Source of the DNA: Dermacentor variabilis
Lineage: Eukaryota > Arthropoda > Arachnida > Ixodida > Ixodidae
Length of the DNA stretch: 64,000 bases
Assembly: GCF_050947875.1 (NCBI RefSeq)
Contig: NW_027460291.1
Coordinates: 25,813,868 to 25,877,867 of the forward strand
Direction: 5' to 3'
Each line of letters begins with the position of its first letter. The first letter of the stretch is position 1. The notes below the pieces were generated by a model. That model worked only from the letters and a program-made list of their open reading frames with translations. It was not told the DNA's origin and did not search any database. Shown piece by piece: positions 33,401 to 43,631 of the stretch. A program made the translations under genes and the position numbers.

Positions 33401-34227
33401 AAAAAGCCCCAGCACGCGCTGAGCATATCTTGAGGCGTGAAAAAAAAAAAGATTTCTGCGATTGGAATCAAAATGAGCGCAATTATTGAAGCGTGGCAGC
33501 CCACCCGCTTTCACGAGCACTGCGAGCCCATCGAAGAATCTAAGCGCGCCCTAGATTCTCACGGTAAGTGTTCTACTTCGCGTAGTTGACTGAAGGACCT
33601 GATTCACGCGCAGTCATCCTATGGGAAAGCACGCGCATGACCTACGCGCGTATGCTGATTCAAGTACATGAAGAAATCAGTCAAAGGCCCCGAGGAAGAA
33701 TGGTATCCAGGAAGGTTGACACTCATGCTCTTTCTAGTCGGATGTTTGCAGCATATTGTAAATCGCTATCACTTTTGAAGATCATCAATTAAGTCAGCTA
33801 GTGAACTTTAGTACGTATTTCTTAACATTGGTGCGAAGGACAGGATTCATTATAAAGGAGCATAATTCATCGATGCTCTGCTTTACGGCTGTTAGTGTGA
33901 CATGTTACCTATTGTGAATAATTACAAAGGTAGTATAATTATTATTCTGTTACTTACTAACACCACACAGCCCCGTCTCATAAAATTAATGTGCGCCTGT
34001 TGAAGCAATCGAGCCGATATGGCCCATCTGTGATATCTACTGCTACCACAGGCTACTTTTAGTGTTCGTGGTGGTAATTAGTACATATATATAGCTAACG
34101 GAAGAAAAAAGTGGAGTGGAGAAAAAAAAAGCGATTGACAGTATATTTACCCGATATCTACAATGGGCAGAAGACAGGCATATAAGATGGAGCCCGTACG
34201 CACGACTATCGGCGATTGTCGTCTTCG
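30451..34227. other. Mostly unassigned DNA
   Basis: Nearly 3.8 kb without a supported gene. A stretch at about 32440-32700 (TTGTACCCTGTTGGGTGTAC, GATGACGATTATTGTTGTGG) feels like a dispersed tick repeat but I cannot delimit it. There is a C run at 32033-32042 and an A run at 32775-32787. Confidence 0.3.
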
Positions 34228-34283
34228 TCAGTCCTCTCCAGTGAGTGAGTGAGTTAGAACTTTATTTGGGTCCTGAGGGGAAA

Positions 34284-34562
34284 TCAACCCGGCGACTCCA
34301 CCCAGGTCGGGGCCGGTAGACAGAGTCCTCCGGCGACGGCCCGGGCTCTCTGGACAGCCTTGAGCTGAGCGATGAGCTCTGTGCTTCTGAGCGCTGAGTC
34401 CCAGGAAGACTGGTCGGGAAAGTCCGTGCTCGCGTTGGCAGGGCACAGCCAGAGCATGTGTTCGAAGTTGTTGTATTCGTGGCCGCAGTGTGGGCACTCA
34501 GTAGGAAGGTCAGGATTAATCCTGCTTAGTGTTGTTGGTGTGATGTATGTCCTAGTCTGCAA
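34284..34562 (-). pseudogene. I-clade LINE C-terminal domain
   Basis: Reads TRTYITPTTLSRINPDLPTE, CPHCGHEYNNFEHMLWLCP and DQSSWDSALRSTELIAQLKA. The C-x2-C-x8-H-x5-C spacing is the usual Cys/His end of I-clade ORF2. Confidence 0.75.
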
Positions 34563-34623
34563 CTGTCTGTAAGTGACGGCCTGTGCTTTTTTGAGCTTTG
34601 GGTGAGGAGGAGGAAAAATTCTT

Positions 34624-34678
34624 CGTGATAACCTATGATTTGATAACCTAACCTAACGTGATAACCTAACCTAAGCGG
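34624..34678. repeat. Short tandem tract with CCTAA units inside the LINE
   Basis: CGTGATAACCT and TGATAACCTAACCTAA each occur twice, giving four CCTAA (TTAGG on the minus strand) units. It lies in the linker between RNase H and the C-terminal domain, where other I elements have ordinary coding. Confidence 0.8.
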
Positions 34679-34689
34679 GTCTTTGTTGT

Positions 34690-35125
34690 CTAGGTCCATC
34701 CAGGCTGGGTTGAAGCGAGGGGGCGCTCTCGCACCCTGAGCTCTCGCGCCAGTTGGTGTGCCTGCTCGTTCGGATTACAGTCAGGAGGTCCGGAAATGTT
34801 GCCCATGTGGGCCGGGAAACATGTGACGTGTGGGGACGTGAGGTTGTCTCCTCCCGTTTCTTGGAAGAAGATAGTGTTGATAACCGTAGCTGCTTTCCTA
34901 GAGGCGAGGGCCGACGAGGTAGTTCTAATAGCTGTTCTTGAGTCCGAGTAAATGACTGACGCTCCTTTGCAGCTTCGAAGGGCCACCGCGATGACCATTT
35001 CTTCTGCTTCGTGAGTTAAGTTGGTAACTACCCTGGCCGCTTTGACGAGTGAGCTATGGGCGTCCACCACAGAGACCGCGTAGGCGCCTCGATTCCAATA
35101 TATGGCCACGTCAACGAAGAGGACT
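34690..35125 (-). pseudogene. I-clade LINE RNase H domain
   Basis: RNase H removes the RNA strand of the cDNA hybrid. Catalytic positions visible: Asp in LFVDVAIYW (35109-35125), Glu in LTHEAEEMVIAVALRS, Asp in VIYSDSRTAI; the late Asp region reads PPDCNPNEQAHQLAREL. The domain looks complete, but it lies in a different frame from the RT. Confidence 0.75.
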
Positions 35126-35149
35126 TGCGTTTCGTTGCGTTTGATGTTG

Positions 35150-35923
35150 TCAAGGATTTCCTTCGCTTTCGCTTTTCTCCGCCCTTCGTTGTGTGTGGGG
35201 TGTAATGTTTCGTGGGATGGGATGAACGGTTATTGATCTCTTGGCGTTTGTGCATAGTTGCGACTTCTCTGGTGGCATGAAGAGGGGCTCTATGCCTGCA
35301 TCTAGTAAGATCTCGATGCCCGCCCTTGTGAGTGAGAGCCGACTAATTTGAGAGTTTCGCTGTGCCTCAAAGATTTCGGTTGCCGTGTTGTGTAGCCCCA
35401 ATTGGAGGAGTCGTTCCGTGCTAGTGTTTCTAGGGAGGCTTAGGACCTTTTTCAATCCCGTTCTGATTAGTGTATCAATTTTATTCAGCTCCGTCTTCTT
35501 CCAGTTGAGGAAGGGGGCGGCGTAGGTTACGCGGCTGATGAGGAAGGCGTGAAATGCTTTCATGAGGTTGTCCTCTTTCAGTCCGTCCCTTTTGCTGGCG
35601 ACCCGTGATATGACCCTGGTGAAGTTGAGTGTGCTCTTTGTGATGCGTTTCAGTGCCTCCGCGTTGTCATTGCTGTAAGCCCCAATGACCATGCCCAGGA
35701 CCTTGATTGTGTTACACCTGGGGATGTTTCCTCCGTCCCTGGTGTGTAGGTGAATGGGGAGGGAGCTAAGGGGCTGTCTCAGCCTGGGGCCTTGTTTGCA
35801 CAGGAGGAGCTCCGATTTGCTGGGAGAGAGATTCAGTCCCGTGTTTGCAAGAAAGCTTCCGTGGTGTCCAGCGCTTGCTCTAGGTTTTGCTCCAGACTGC
35901 CTAGCGGGCCGCTCGTGGACCAA
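35150..35923 (-). pseudogene. I-clade LINE RT thumb and connection
   Basis: Continues in another frame: HGSFLANTGLNLSPSKSELL, LCKQGPRLRQPL, GNIPRCNTIKVLGMVIGAYS, RITKSTLNFTRVISRVASKR, LISRVTYAAPFLNWKKTELN and VLSLPRNTSTERLLQLGLHN. This is the RT C-terminal and linker domain before RNase H. Confidence 0.8.
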
Positions 35924-36690
35924 ATGGTGATGTCGGCGTAAATCGCGTGCCCTACCCCCGGGACTTTCGAGAGTTTGTTTGCGAGATCATGCATTGCGAT
36001 TTTGAAAAGTAGCGGCGAAAGCACTGACCCTTGCGGGGTACCGATGTTACTTAGCATGTGCTTTCTGCTTCTGATTTGTCCGACGTTTATGGTGGCCGTT
36101 CGGTTATCCAAAAACGATCTTATGAAATTGTGGAAATTTACTGCGAGATCTAAAATGGAGATTTCGTTGAGGATGTGCTCGTGCCTGACCGTGTCGAAGG
36201 CCTTGGTTATGTCGAGCGCCAGGATGCCTTTTACATCCCTGGATTTGTTGTCTATGACGGCGTTCCGGATGAGTAGCATGGCGTCTTGTGTGGATAGTGA
36301 TTTTCTGAAGCCTATGAGGTTGTGGCGGAATAGGCCGTTTTCTTCAATGTGCTCTCCAATTCTATTGTGGATGGCATGTTCTGCAACCTTCCCGAGGCAC
36401 GACGCAAGGGAGATAGGTCTCAGATTCCCTGCATGAAGTGGTTTTCCGGGTTTGGGGATGAGGACTACATTGGCATTTCGCCATTCGTCAGCCCACCGGC
36501 CTTCAGCCCATATCTCCTTAATTTTGCTCGTAATGATTTTTATGGCTTTGTCATCTAGATTTCTGAGTAGTTTCTTTGTCAGTCCGTATGGGCCGGGGGC
36601 GGAGCGTCCGTTTAGTTCATGAAGGGCGTGCACAATCTCCGAAACTTCTAAAGGACGATCCAGCGATAGTTGAGGTGCGCCCTAATACTC
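35833..36690 (-). pseudogene. I-clade LINE reverse transcriptase, palm
   Basis: Frame 36633-35833 reads VHALHELNGRSAPGPYGLTK (SAPGPYG for SAPGPDG), NANVVLIPKPGKPLHAGNLR, PISLASCLGKVAEHAI, IGFRKSLSTQDAML, the catalytic GILALDITKAFDTVRHEH and GTPQGSVLSPLLFKIAMHDL. The active-site box is HAIYADITIWST, where the usual Y-A-D-D has Ile in place of the second Asp. With that residue lost and a frame break at about 35833 the enzyme is dead. Confidence 0.8.
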
Positions 36691-36839
36691 GCATGTCGGG
36701 TCATCCCATGGGACAGATTTGCGCTCTACTGGTAGGTAGATGTCTGCCAGGGCGTGAGCAAAGTCCCGCGGACTCGTGCCTTCTTTCGTGTGAAGTCCTC
36801 TACAATCAAGGTTCGCTTCTGCAGCGCCCCGTAGCATGA

Positions 36840-37100
36840 TGCCCGGCCGCCTAAGGCGCTGTCCCGGCGTTTGGTAGGTTTGAGTGATATCGCTTCAGTC
36901 GAGTGCGTGAACGATATCAAACGAGGATCTCGGTGCGGTTGCATCAAGAGTTTGTAACTCGTTGGTCACGTTTACCACTTGATGCTAGACACGGTGCGGA
37001 CCTGAGTAGGGTGAAATCAACTTCTCACAAAGACCAACTGGCCGTGCTGGTTTCCAAAAAAGCACGATGTCACCAGGATTAAAGTGGGCATCGTGGTGAC
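36840..37100 (-). pseudogene. Gypsy polyprotein C-terminus
   Basis: Minus-strand reading includes SPYSGPHRVWHQVVNVTNEL, DATAPRSSFDIVHALD and LRRPGIMLRGAA, like the end of gypsy integrase C-terminal domains. It runs into the truncated I-clade LINE. Confidence 0.45.
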
Positions 37101-37700
37101 GAGCGTCCTATGTGCGTCGTTGCTTTTCTTGTGAGGTGGCGAGACGCAGGCGTGCAATGTCACGTGCCTCGGCTGCTCTAGATATGGCATGTCGGGCATA
37201 TTCTGTAGCCGTATCGAGAACGGCTGGGTGGATCGTGTCAAAGGCTAGTATAGGGTCTCGTTCATACATGAGAAAAAATAGAGAGAAACCAGCAGAATCT
37301 TGGCGGGACGTATTGCAGGCGAATGTGATGAACGGCAGATCGGCATCCCAGTCACGGTGGTCAGTGGAAGGGTGCTTAGCGAGCATTCCTATGATAGTTC
37401 TATTGAGCCGCTTTGTGAGGCCGTTGGTCTGAGGGTGATACGCCGTTGTGAACTTCTGCTTTGTAGCGCAGATGTGCAATATGTCTTGGACAACCTGTGA
37501 GAGAAAGTAGCGGCCCCGGTCGGTAAGGAGTTGTCGGGGACGGTAAGGAGTTGCCGCGGTGAGGTGTCACTGCGTCGAGAAGGAAGTCAACGACGTCGAT
37601 TGCAGAACTGGTAGGGAGAGCCCGCGTGATCGTGTACCGGGTGGTGCAGTCCGTAAAAACTTATACCCACTTGTTTCCACTAAGCAACAGAGGAAAAGGC
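37100..37700 (-). pseudogene. Gypsy integrase core, inactive
   Basis: Integrase inserts the cDNA copy. In broken frames: SGNKWV, FTDCTTRYTITRALPTS (first Asp), a short duplicated segment around GGACGGTAAGGAGTTG at 37500-37560, LLTDRGRYFLS-like remains (second Asp), then from 37479 HICATKQKFTTAYHPQTNGL and TKRLNRTIIGMLAKHPS. In the family the residue after NGLT is the catalytic Glu; here it is Lys. DWDADLPFITFACNTSRQ and SLFFLMYERDPIL follow. Confidence 0.75.
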
Positions 37701-38633
37701 CTAGGATATCAAGACTAACTTGGATGAATGGCGAAGAAGGCATTTTAATTGGCTGAAGACGGCTAGCTCGTACAGCTGCTGGTTTTTTATGGTGCTGAGA
37801 AGATTCACAGGAGGCGACGTAATGGCCAGCGGAATGGTAAATACCGGGTCAGAAGAAACGACGCTAAACCCGGTCCTATATCTTTGAGACTCCAAGGCGA
37901 CCAGCGTTTGGGACATCATGCAACTGCGCGAGCCCAGTCTCACGCATATGCTTGGGAATGACCAGGACCAGTTCAGAGCCATCAGGGTGCATGTTGTAGC
38001 GGTACAATATGCCATCTTGCAGCACAAACGTGAGTGAAGAGGGTGAAGTTGGCAGGTCCGTCAGGTTGAGAATGATGCCTCTCAGGTAAAGGTCACATCT
38101 TTGCTCATCGGCAATGTCACCAAACGCCGTAAGCGCGAGGACGCAAGTTCACTCGCCGGTCCCAGGCTGGCCTGGTGGGTCTACTGAATGACGTGACAAG
38201 CAATCAGCGTCCTCATAGAGTCGGCCTGTCTTATACACCACTGCGTAAGAGTACTCTTGGAGCGGTAGAGCCCACCGACCGAGAAGTCCAGCTGGATCTT
38301 TTAAAGATGAACGCCAGCATAGGCGTGGTGACCAGTGATAACCGTGAAAGGCCGTCCGTTGAGTTAGGGGCGAAATTTACCTACTACCTAAACAAGTGCG
38401 AGGCATTCACGTTCAGTGATCGAGGAATTGATTTCGCCTGGTGAATAAAGATGGCTGCGTACGCAATGACGTGGTCGCAACCGTGCTGTCGTTGTTCTAA
38501 AACAGCGCCGATACTCTGGCCGTTGGCGTCGGTTCGAACCCCCGTTAGGGGTGGACACGTCAAAGTGGCAGAGAAACAGTGACGACGTTAGTCGCTTCGT
38601 CAGCTCAGCGAATGCACTAGCTTGGTCGGGACC

Positions 38634-39095
38634 CTAGACAAAAGTCGGGTCTTTCTTAAGAAGTTGCGTTAGAGGGCATGCGATGCCAGCGAAATTTCGC
38701 ACGAATCTGCGGAAGCAGGAACAGTGGCCTACAACGTTGCGAACGCCGGGTGCGCAGGTGGGCACAGGGAAATCCTTGACCGCGCAAACTTTCTCCGGAT
38801 GGGGACGAATACCAGAAGAGTCGACGAGGTGTCCGAGCACAGTAAGTTTCCGGCGGCCGAAGTTACATTTAGTCGACTTGAGCTGAAGTCTCGCCTTGCA
38901 GAACACTGAAAGAACTGTCGAGAGACGCTCGAGCAGTGTTTCAAAAGTCGACGAAAAGACAATGACATCATCGAGGTAGTACAAGCAGGTTGACCACTTT
39001 AGGCCGTGAAGGAGGGCGTTCATCATTCCTTCGAATGTGCCGGAAGCACCGCATAGGCCGAATGGCATGACCTTAAACTGGTAGAGCACATCAGG
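38634..39095 (-). pseudogene. Gypsy reverse transcriptase, palm and thumb
   Basis: Frame 39089-38634: LYQFKVMPFGLCGASGTFEG, MMNALLHGLKWSTCLYYLDD, VIVFSSTFETLLERLSTVLS, LKSTKCNFGRRKLTVLGHLV and a tail FVRNFAGIACPLTQLLKKD. The catalytic YYLDDVIV box (Y-x-D-D) is intact. The domain continues upstream across the MITE at 39096-39270. Confidence 0.85.
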
Positions 39096-39270
39096 GCCGG
39101 TATTTTGTAGCGCTGCCTTTTCCGATTCTATGCTTTTTCACGCTTTTCGCGCTTGGCCTGTGGTCAGAGTGACGGTCTGCCCACATTATGAACGGGATCG
39201 GACGGCCGTGTGTGGTGGATGATAAGAATAGCGTAGAATAAGGCATAAGGCATCGCTACAAAATAGCGGC
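39096..39270. mobile_element. 175-bp MITE inserted in the gypsy RT
   Basis: Ends are GCCGGTATTTTGTAGCG and the inverse of GCCGCTATTTTGTAGCG; the match continues into GCTGCCTT / GATGCCTT. CAGG flanks it at 39092-39095 and 39271-39274. Taking out the MITE and one CAGG restores the RT frame between AFITP and DVLYQF. Confidence 0.85.
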
Positions 39271-39345
39271 CAGGTGTAATAAACGCCGCATTTTCAAGAT
39301 TCATGTCGTCAACTGCAATCTGCCAATACCCGGAACGAAGATATA
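39271..39345 (-). pseudogene. Gypsy RT middle segment between two inserts
   Basis: Reads SSIYLRSGYWQIAVDDMN and LENAAFITPG on the minus strand, the conserved segment before YQFKVMPFGL. Confidence 0.8.
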
Positions 39346-39611
39346 TCGAAGAAATATATTTATTTATTCATTTATTTATACAATACTGCGGACAAGAAGT
39401 CGAAGCAGGGTGAGCAAAATACAAAGATCAAACAAGTCTGTAAATCTTAGTAAATCACACAAATCTTAGTCGTAAGGTAGACGATTAAGAAAAATTTTAA
39501 CTTGATTAGAATACAACTATAATTAATACACGAAATAACAAGATTATTTGCACAAATGATATACAGCTCATGGGCGCTGGGGGTGTGCTTCAGTCAGTTT
39601 ATTGCAGTCAT

Positions 39612-39794
39612 CTATTGTTTGTGGAAAAAAGAGTACCGAAAAGTCTCAGTCCTTGCGAAAATAGGTGTTAGAGAATGAGGGTAGTGGTGTCGAGTGGGTC
39701 TGCTTATCAAGGGGGATACGTATTTTGCGGTGCCTAAGGCTATTCTATGATTAATTAAGTTTGAAAGAAACTCTAGTCGACTTTTTTTCTTCAA
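39612..39794 (-). pseudogene. CR1-like LINE copy C, C-terminal block
   Basis: RLEFLSNLINHRIALGTAKY, VSPLISRPTRHHYPHSLTPI and FARTETFRYSFFHKQ. This is the same C-terminal domain as in LINE copy B at 13614. Between 39795 and 40234 the coding is too broken to follow. Confidence 0.8.
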
Positions 39795-40234
39795 ATTTGT
39801 AATAGTTAAATACTGTTATCGGTTAGTAATGCAGTCAGCAGCCTTAAATTTACTGTAAATAAATCGTACTGCTTTTCTTTGAATTCTTTCTAGGTTCTTA
39901 ATGCTAATTTTTCTGTGAGGGTTCCAAACTATGCAAACATACTCAAATTTTGGCCTAATTAAGGAAAAGTAAGAGAGTAGTTTAACACTAGGCGGAGCAG
40001 TCTTGAGTTTGTGGCGCAGCAGGCATAGTTTCGCGAAAGCGGCAGATCAGATGGTATATATGTGCAAGTTCCATGAAAAGTCACTCGTTAATGTTAAGCC
40101 TAAATATTTATAGCAGGTTACTTTCAGTAAAGGTGCTGCAGCTAAATTGTAAGTTTAGTCTAAGGGGACTTTTTGCGCGTTATGGGGACATAGACACACT
40201 TAGTTGCATTAAGAAGCATTCCCCATTGCTCACA

Positions 40235-41213
40235 TCATTTCAAAACATTGTCTAAGTTAGAGTTAAGGTCACAATGGCCAGTAATGCAGGTAACTTCGCT
40301 AAACAAAACACAACCATCAGCAAATAGACGAATCTGAATTTGTGTGAACGACATTGACAATATCATTGATATATAGTAAAAAAGTAGAGGGCCATGTACG
40401 CACCCCTGGGGAACGCCAGAAGTTACCGGAAGGCAGCCAGAGAGTTGTTCTCCCACTTGGACGTACTGGTTGCGGTTGTTCAGATAAGCTGAAATCCAGG
40501 AAGTGAATAATTCTGGTATGGCAATCATCCGAATCATAGCAATTAGTTTATCGTGTGGGACTGTATTGAATGGTTTGCTGTAATCTAGATATATTACATC
40601 AATTTGACTGTTTGTATCTAGACAAGCTGCAAAGGTGTGAACTATAGTAACCATTTGTGTTGTAGTAGAAAATCCTTTTCAAAATCCATGTTGATGATTT
40701 GATAAAACTGAGTTTTGTTCTAAGAATTCGTGTAATTTGTGAGCTATTATGTGTTCGATAAGTTTACAACACGAAGATATTTCGATAAGCTTACAATACG
40801 AAGACGTTAAGGAGATCGGGCGATAATTTTGTAGTAATAGACGGTCGCCTTTCTTGAATATAGGCACAACTCGGGCTGACTTCCAGTCGTCTGGCAAATC
40901 CGCTGATAGCAGAGAGACACGAAAAATAATAACTAAGTATTTAGCAACAGACTCGGCAAAGCGACAAAGAAATATGTTCGGTATATTGTCGGGACCGCAA
41001 GAAGTTTTAGTCTTAGCGTCAAGCAACATAGCAAGGACGCCAGGATAAGAAATGAAGTTTACATTTACAGCATGGTCCATGTTTCTGATGGGTAGTGAAT
41101 CACTAGCGACAGAAAATACACTATGGAAATAGTCATTGACATGCTGAGCAATGGCGGTCTGATCAGATACCGATGAACCATCGACAAGAACTTGTGATAT
41201 GGACTTGCAACTA
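40235..41213 (-). pseudogene. CR1-like LINE copy C, linker and RT
   Basis: From 41213: SISQVLVDGSSVSDQTAIAQ, HVNDYFHSVFSVASDSLP, DAKTKTSCGPDNIPNIFLCR, PDDWKSARVVPIFKKGDRLL, LQNYRPISLTSSYCKLIE (this segment partly duplicated), HEFLEQNSVLSNHQHGF, a stop at about 40678, then VIYLDYSKPFNTVPHDKLIA, SGVPQGCVHGPLLFYYISM and IQIRLFADGCVLFSE. The catalytic F-A-D-D reads F-A-D-G. Inactive. Confidence 0.8.
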
Positions 41214-41475
41214 ATCAGACAGTCAAGGGCGTCATCTATCAGAGGTACGGGATACACGTCTTTTTTGTTACTTGATTAAGATTCCGGTAGTCGATACAGA
41301 AGCGCCAGCTGCTGTCATTTTTTTCTAACGAGCACGACAGGAGAAGTTCATGGGCTTGAAGAAGGTTCAATGATATCACGGGCAAGCATTTTGTCAACTT
41401 GCTTTCGTATAACTTGGTGCTCAGCGGAGGAGACACAATAGAGAGGGTGGCGTATGGGTTTGGCCTCGCCGGTGT
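41214..41475 (-). pseudogene. Gypsy reverse transcriptase, N-terminal part
   Basis: Two or three frames together give TGEAKPIRHPLYCVSSAEHQ, VIRKQVDKMLARDIIEPSSS, SWRFCIDYRNLNQVTKK and VYPVPLIDDALDCL, the start of a gypsy RT, cut by LINE copy C at 41213. Confidence 0.8.
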
Positions 41476-41829
41476 CACATTAATTAACAAAAAGTCGTTA
41501 ATTACACGCCTAAATAATTCATTTACGTAACAAAATGCTATTTAAGAATTGTAGCCGGTGACTGGCCAAGGAATATCCACTTATAATTCACCTCCATGAT
41601 CACACCACTTTCTGGATATTCATTGCCAAAGTGTGCGACTTAATACATGGGCACACCAGTTACTTATGTGCATCCATGCATAAAGAATCGTAATTTTTTT
41701 GTAGCTAAAATAACAGTGGGAAATAAAACCACGACAAGAAAGACGACAGATGACGAGCACTGACTGCGAACAAAATGCATTTATTCTCTGTATACTGGTA
41801 TACCATCTATGTACGGGCCAATGCACGCG

Positions 41830-42975
41830 GGATTATCGCAGGCGACTTCCTCCTCCCCGCTGTTAAATGGGATGCTCACCGCTTTGACTGAGTTGACGCT
41901 AAACAATGCGAGACTTTTTAGGACATTACATTTACTAACGACCTTTAGCAGATAGTCCAGCAAACAGCAAGGGTAGGAACAACTTCATAAATATTTGACA
42001 TTCTTAAGTACCAAAATATTTTGCTATGACCTCACTATTTTACAAGTAATCTCTGACCATAAGCTTGTGTTTCTTTCTGTAATGTAGGTTATGCCGCACA
42101 AAAATGCAAGAGCCAAACTGTTTGTGTGCAATATTTTTCAACGGCTGATAATGTGAGCGTTTCGGATTACTTACAGAGGTCGTTATACACATTAGATGAG
42201 GCATCGGACGTCAACTTCTTGTGGGCTAAATTTAAGGAAGTAGCTGCTTACTGTCTAAAACCGTTTGTTCCACAACAAACAAAAACAGTCAACAAGCGCA
42301 TTTCTTGGATAAATAAAAAAAATTATTCAATGAAAGCGTAAGCTAAAATGCTGAAATAAAATACAAAAACACTTAAAAGTTATGCTGAAATTTCTCACCT
42401 TTCATCGCTTCTTAAACACAAATTAGTATGGGTTAAAGAGTACTTTTCATAGAAAGGGCCGCAATTCATGGAAACCTCGCAACAATTTTGGCGTCACCTG
42501 GCTCCATCGCGAGGAGGTATGAACTACGTCGACGTTGATGGACCTATTATTAGTGATGCCTTGGCAATCGCTAACGAATGCAATCAGTTTTCCCACTCTA
42601 TGTTTGCGCCTTTAGTGTGTTCTCTTCCTAATCCCTCTTTAATAGGTTGCGAACGAAGATCAGATATGCCGGATGTTCTTCTATCTGAGCATGGGATATT
42701 GTCACGAACGGCGGCGAAGACAAAGTTGTTGTAGTGGGGCTGAGTGAGAGCCTCTCCTGTCGGACTGAAAGACCTGCTAAAACCCGTGTGCACTGTTCAG
42801 CCTTGACTAGCGAAGTGCTAGCCGTTTACTGTTGAGTGAATACTCCCGATAACAATATTTTTATTTCTTGACATCCACCCAAAAAATGCGGTGGCCTAGA
42901 TTCCATTCCAAATGCATTTTCACGGTGCTACGCAGAATAGGTAGCAAATTACTTATTAGTAATTTTTAATGCATC
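41830..42975 (+). mobile_element. CR1-like LINE copy D: endonuclease end, linker, RT start
   Basis: IIAGDFLLPAVKWDAHRFD (the usual GDFN box is GDFL), DITFTNDL, ISDHKLVFLSV (catalytic SDH), then SVSDYLQRSLYTLDEASDVN, FLWAKFKEVAAYCLKPFVPQ, SQQFWRHLAPSRGG and DALAIANECNQFSHSMFAP. After a solo LTR, HPKKCGGLDSIPNAFSRCYA follows. Many stops. It ends near 42975 at an RTE fragment. Confidence 0.75.
42700..42854. mobile_element. 155-bp solo LTR in LINE copy D
   Basis: Begins TGTCACGAACGGCGG and ends CCCGATAACA (TG...CA), flanked by ATAT at 42696-42699 and 42855-42858. LINE coding resumes directly on the right (LFLDIHPK). No internal retroelement sequence remains, as after recombination between two LTRs. 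Confidence 0.7.
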
Positions 42976-43002
42976 ACTTCAGCAACAGACATTACTATAT
43001 TA

Positions 43003-43260
43003 CTGGCAACCGGTGGTCCAGGAGAGTTACAGAATGGGTGCCAAGAAAAAGGAAACGCAGTTGAGGACAGCAGAAAACTAGGTGGGGGATGAAATTAGGA
43101 AATTGGCAGGCGCAAGGTTGGAATCATTTGGCGCAGCACAGGGGTAATTGGAGATCGCAGGGAGGTGCGTTCGTCCTGCAGTGGAGATAAAATATGCTGC
43201 TGCTGCTTCTGACGACGATGATGATTATTATTATTATGCTGCTGATGGTGATGATGTCAG
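43003..43260 (+). mobile_element. RTE LINE 3' fragment of a second family
   Basis: NRWSRRVTEWVPRKRKRS, a stop, then QQKTRWGMKLGN and GGAFVLQWR match the C-terminus of an RTE ORF but differ from the copies at 8-10 and 24-25 kb. The tail is CTG/GAT/ATT triplets (43193-43258). Confidence 0.7.
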
Positions 43261-43484
43261 CGTGGCCGCCATGGAGCCCGCGCCGGGCACGGGGAGAAAC
43301 GCACGGCACAACGGAACAGAGGCCGGGCGGAAGAACGCAGATACATGTGGGTACAGAGGCGAAGACAAACTGGCGACGACGATCATCCTCCTGTACGTGC
43401 TACACAATGTAGACAGCAGCATTGATGCGTTCAAGATTTCGCGAGGGACAGGCTTGCTGCCGCGGACGTCGGTTCCTAGCCGGA

Positions 43485-43631
43485 CACTTCTAGTGTTGAT
43501 AATAATAATAATATTTGGGGTTTTACGTGCCAAAACCACTTTCTGATTATGAGGCACGCCGTAGTGCAGGACTCCGGAAATTTTGACCACCCGGGGTTCT
43601 TTAACGTGCACCTAAATCACTTCTAGTGTTG
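43485..43631 (-). mobile_element. 5'-truncated SINE with 14-bp TSD
   Basis: SINE body 43499-43617: (AAT)n tail, GGGGTTTTACGTGCC, TGAGGCACGCCGTAGTG, GGTTCTTTAACGTGCACC. CACTTCTAGTGTTG flanks at 43485-43498 and 43618-43631. The tRNA-like head is missing. Confidence 0.9.

Larger units (their letters stand above)
34228..36820 (-). mobile_element. I-clade LINE with RNase H, 5'-truncated
   Basis: Minus-strand element: RT, thumb, RNase H and C-terminal zinc-like domain in order, ending in AATAAAGTTCTAACTCACTC, an (ACTC)n tail at 34229-34262. It abuts the C-terminus of a gypsy element near 36830. RNase H after RT is the mark of the I group. Confidence 0.85.
39346..41213 (-). mobile_element. CR1-like LINE copy C, nested in the gypsy element
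   Basis: A minus-strand LINE from the linker before RT down to an A-rich tail (AATAAATAAATGAATAAATA on the minus strand, 39357-39378). Gypsy RT sequence lies on both sides (IDDALDCL upstream, SSIYLRSG downstream). A short piece of gypsy sequence seems lost and no target duplication is visible. Confidence 0.85.
36830..41475 (-). mobile_element. Ty3/gypsy LTR element remnant with two nested inserts
   Basis: Minus-strand pol: RT start (41475-41214), RT middle (39345-39271), RT rest and RNase H region (39095-38440), integrase (37700-37100) and a C-terminal stretch to about 36840. The RT is interrupted by a LINE (39346-41213) and a MITE (39096-39270). No LTRs were identified; gag is missing. Confidence 0.8.

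Noticed and set aside
43148..43546. 132-codon frame with D/Y runs
   Set aside because: It crosses an RTE triplet tail, possible LTR and SINE; the runs come from the GAT/TAT repeat.
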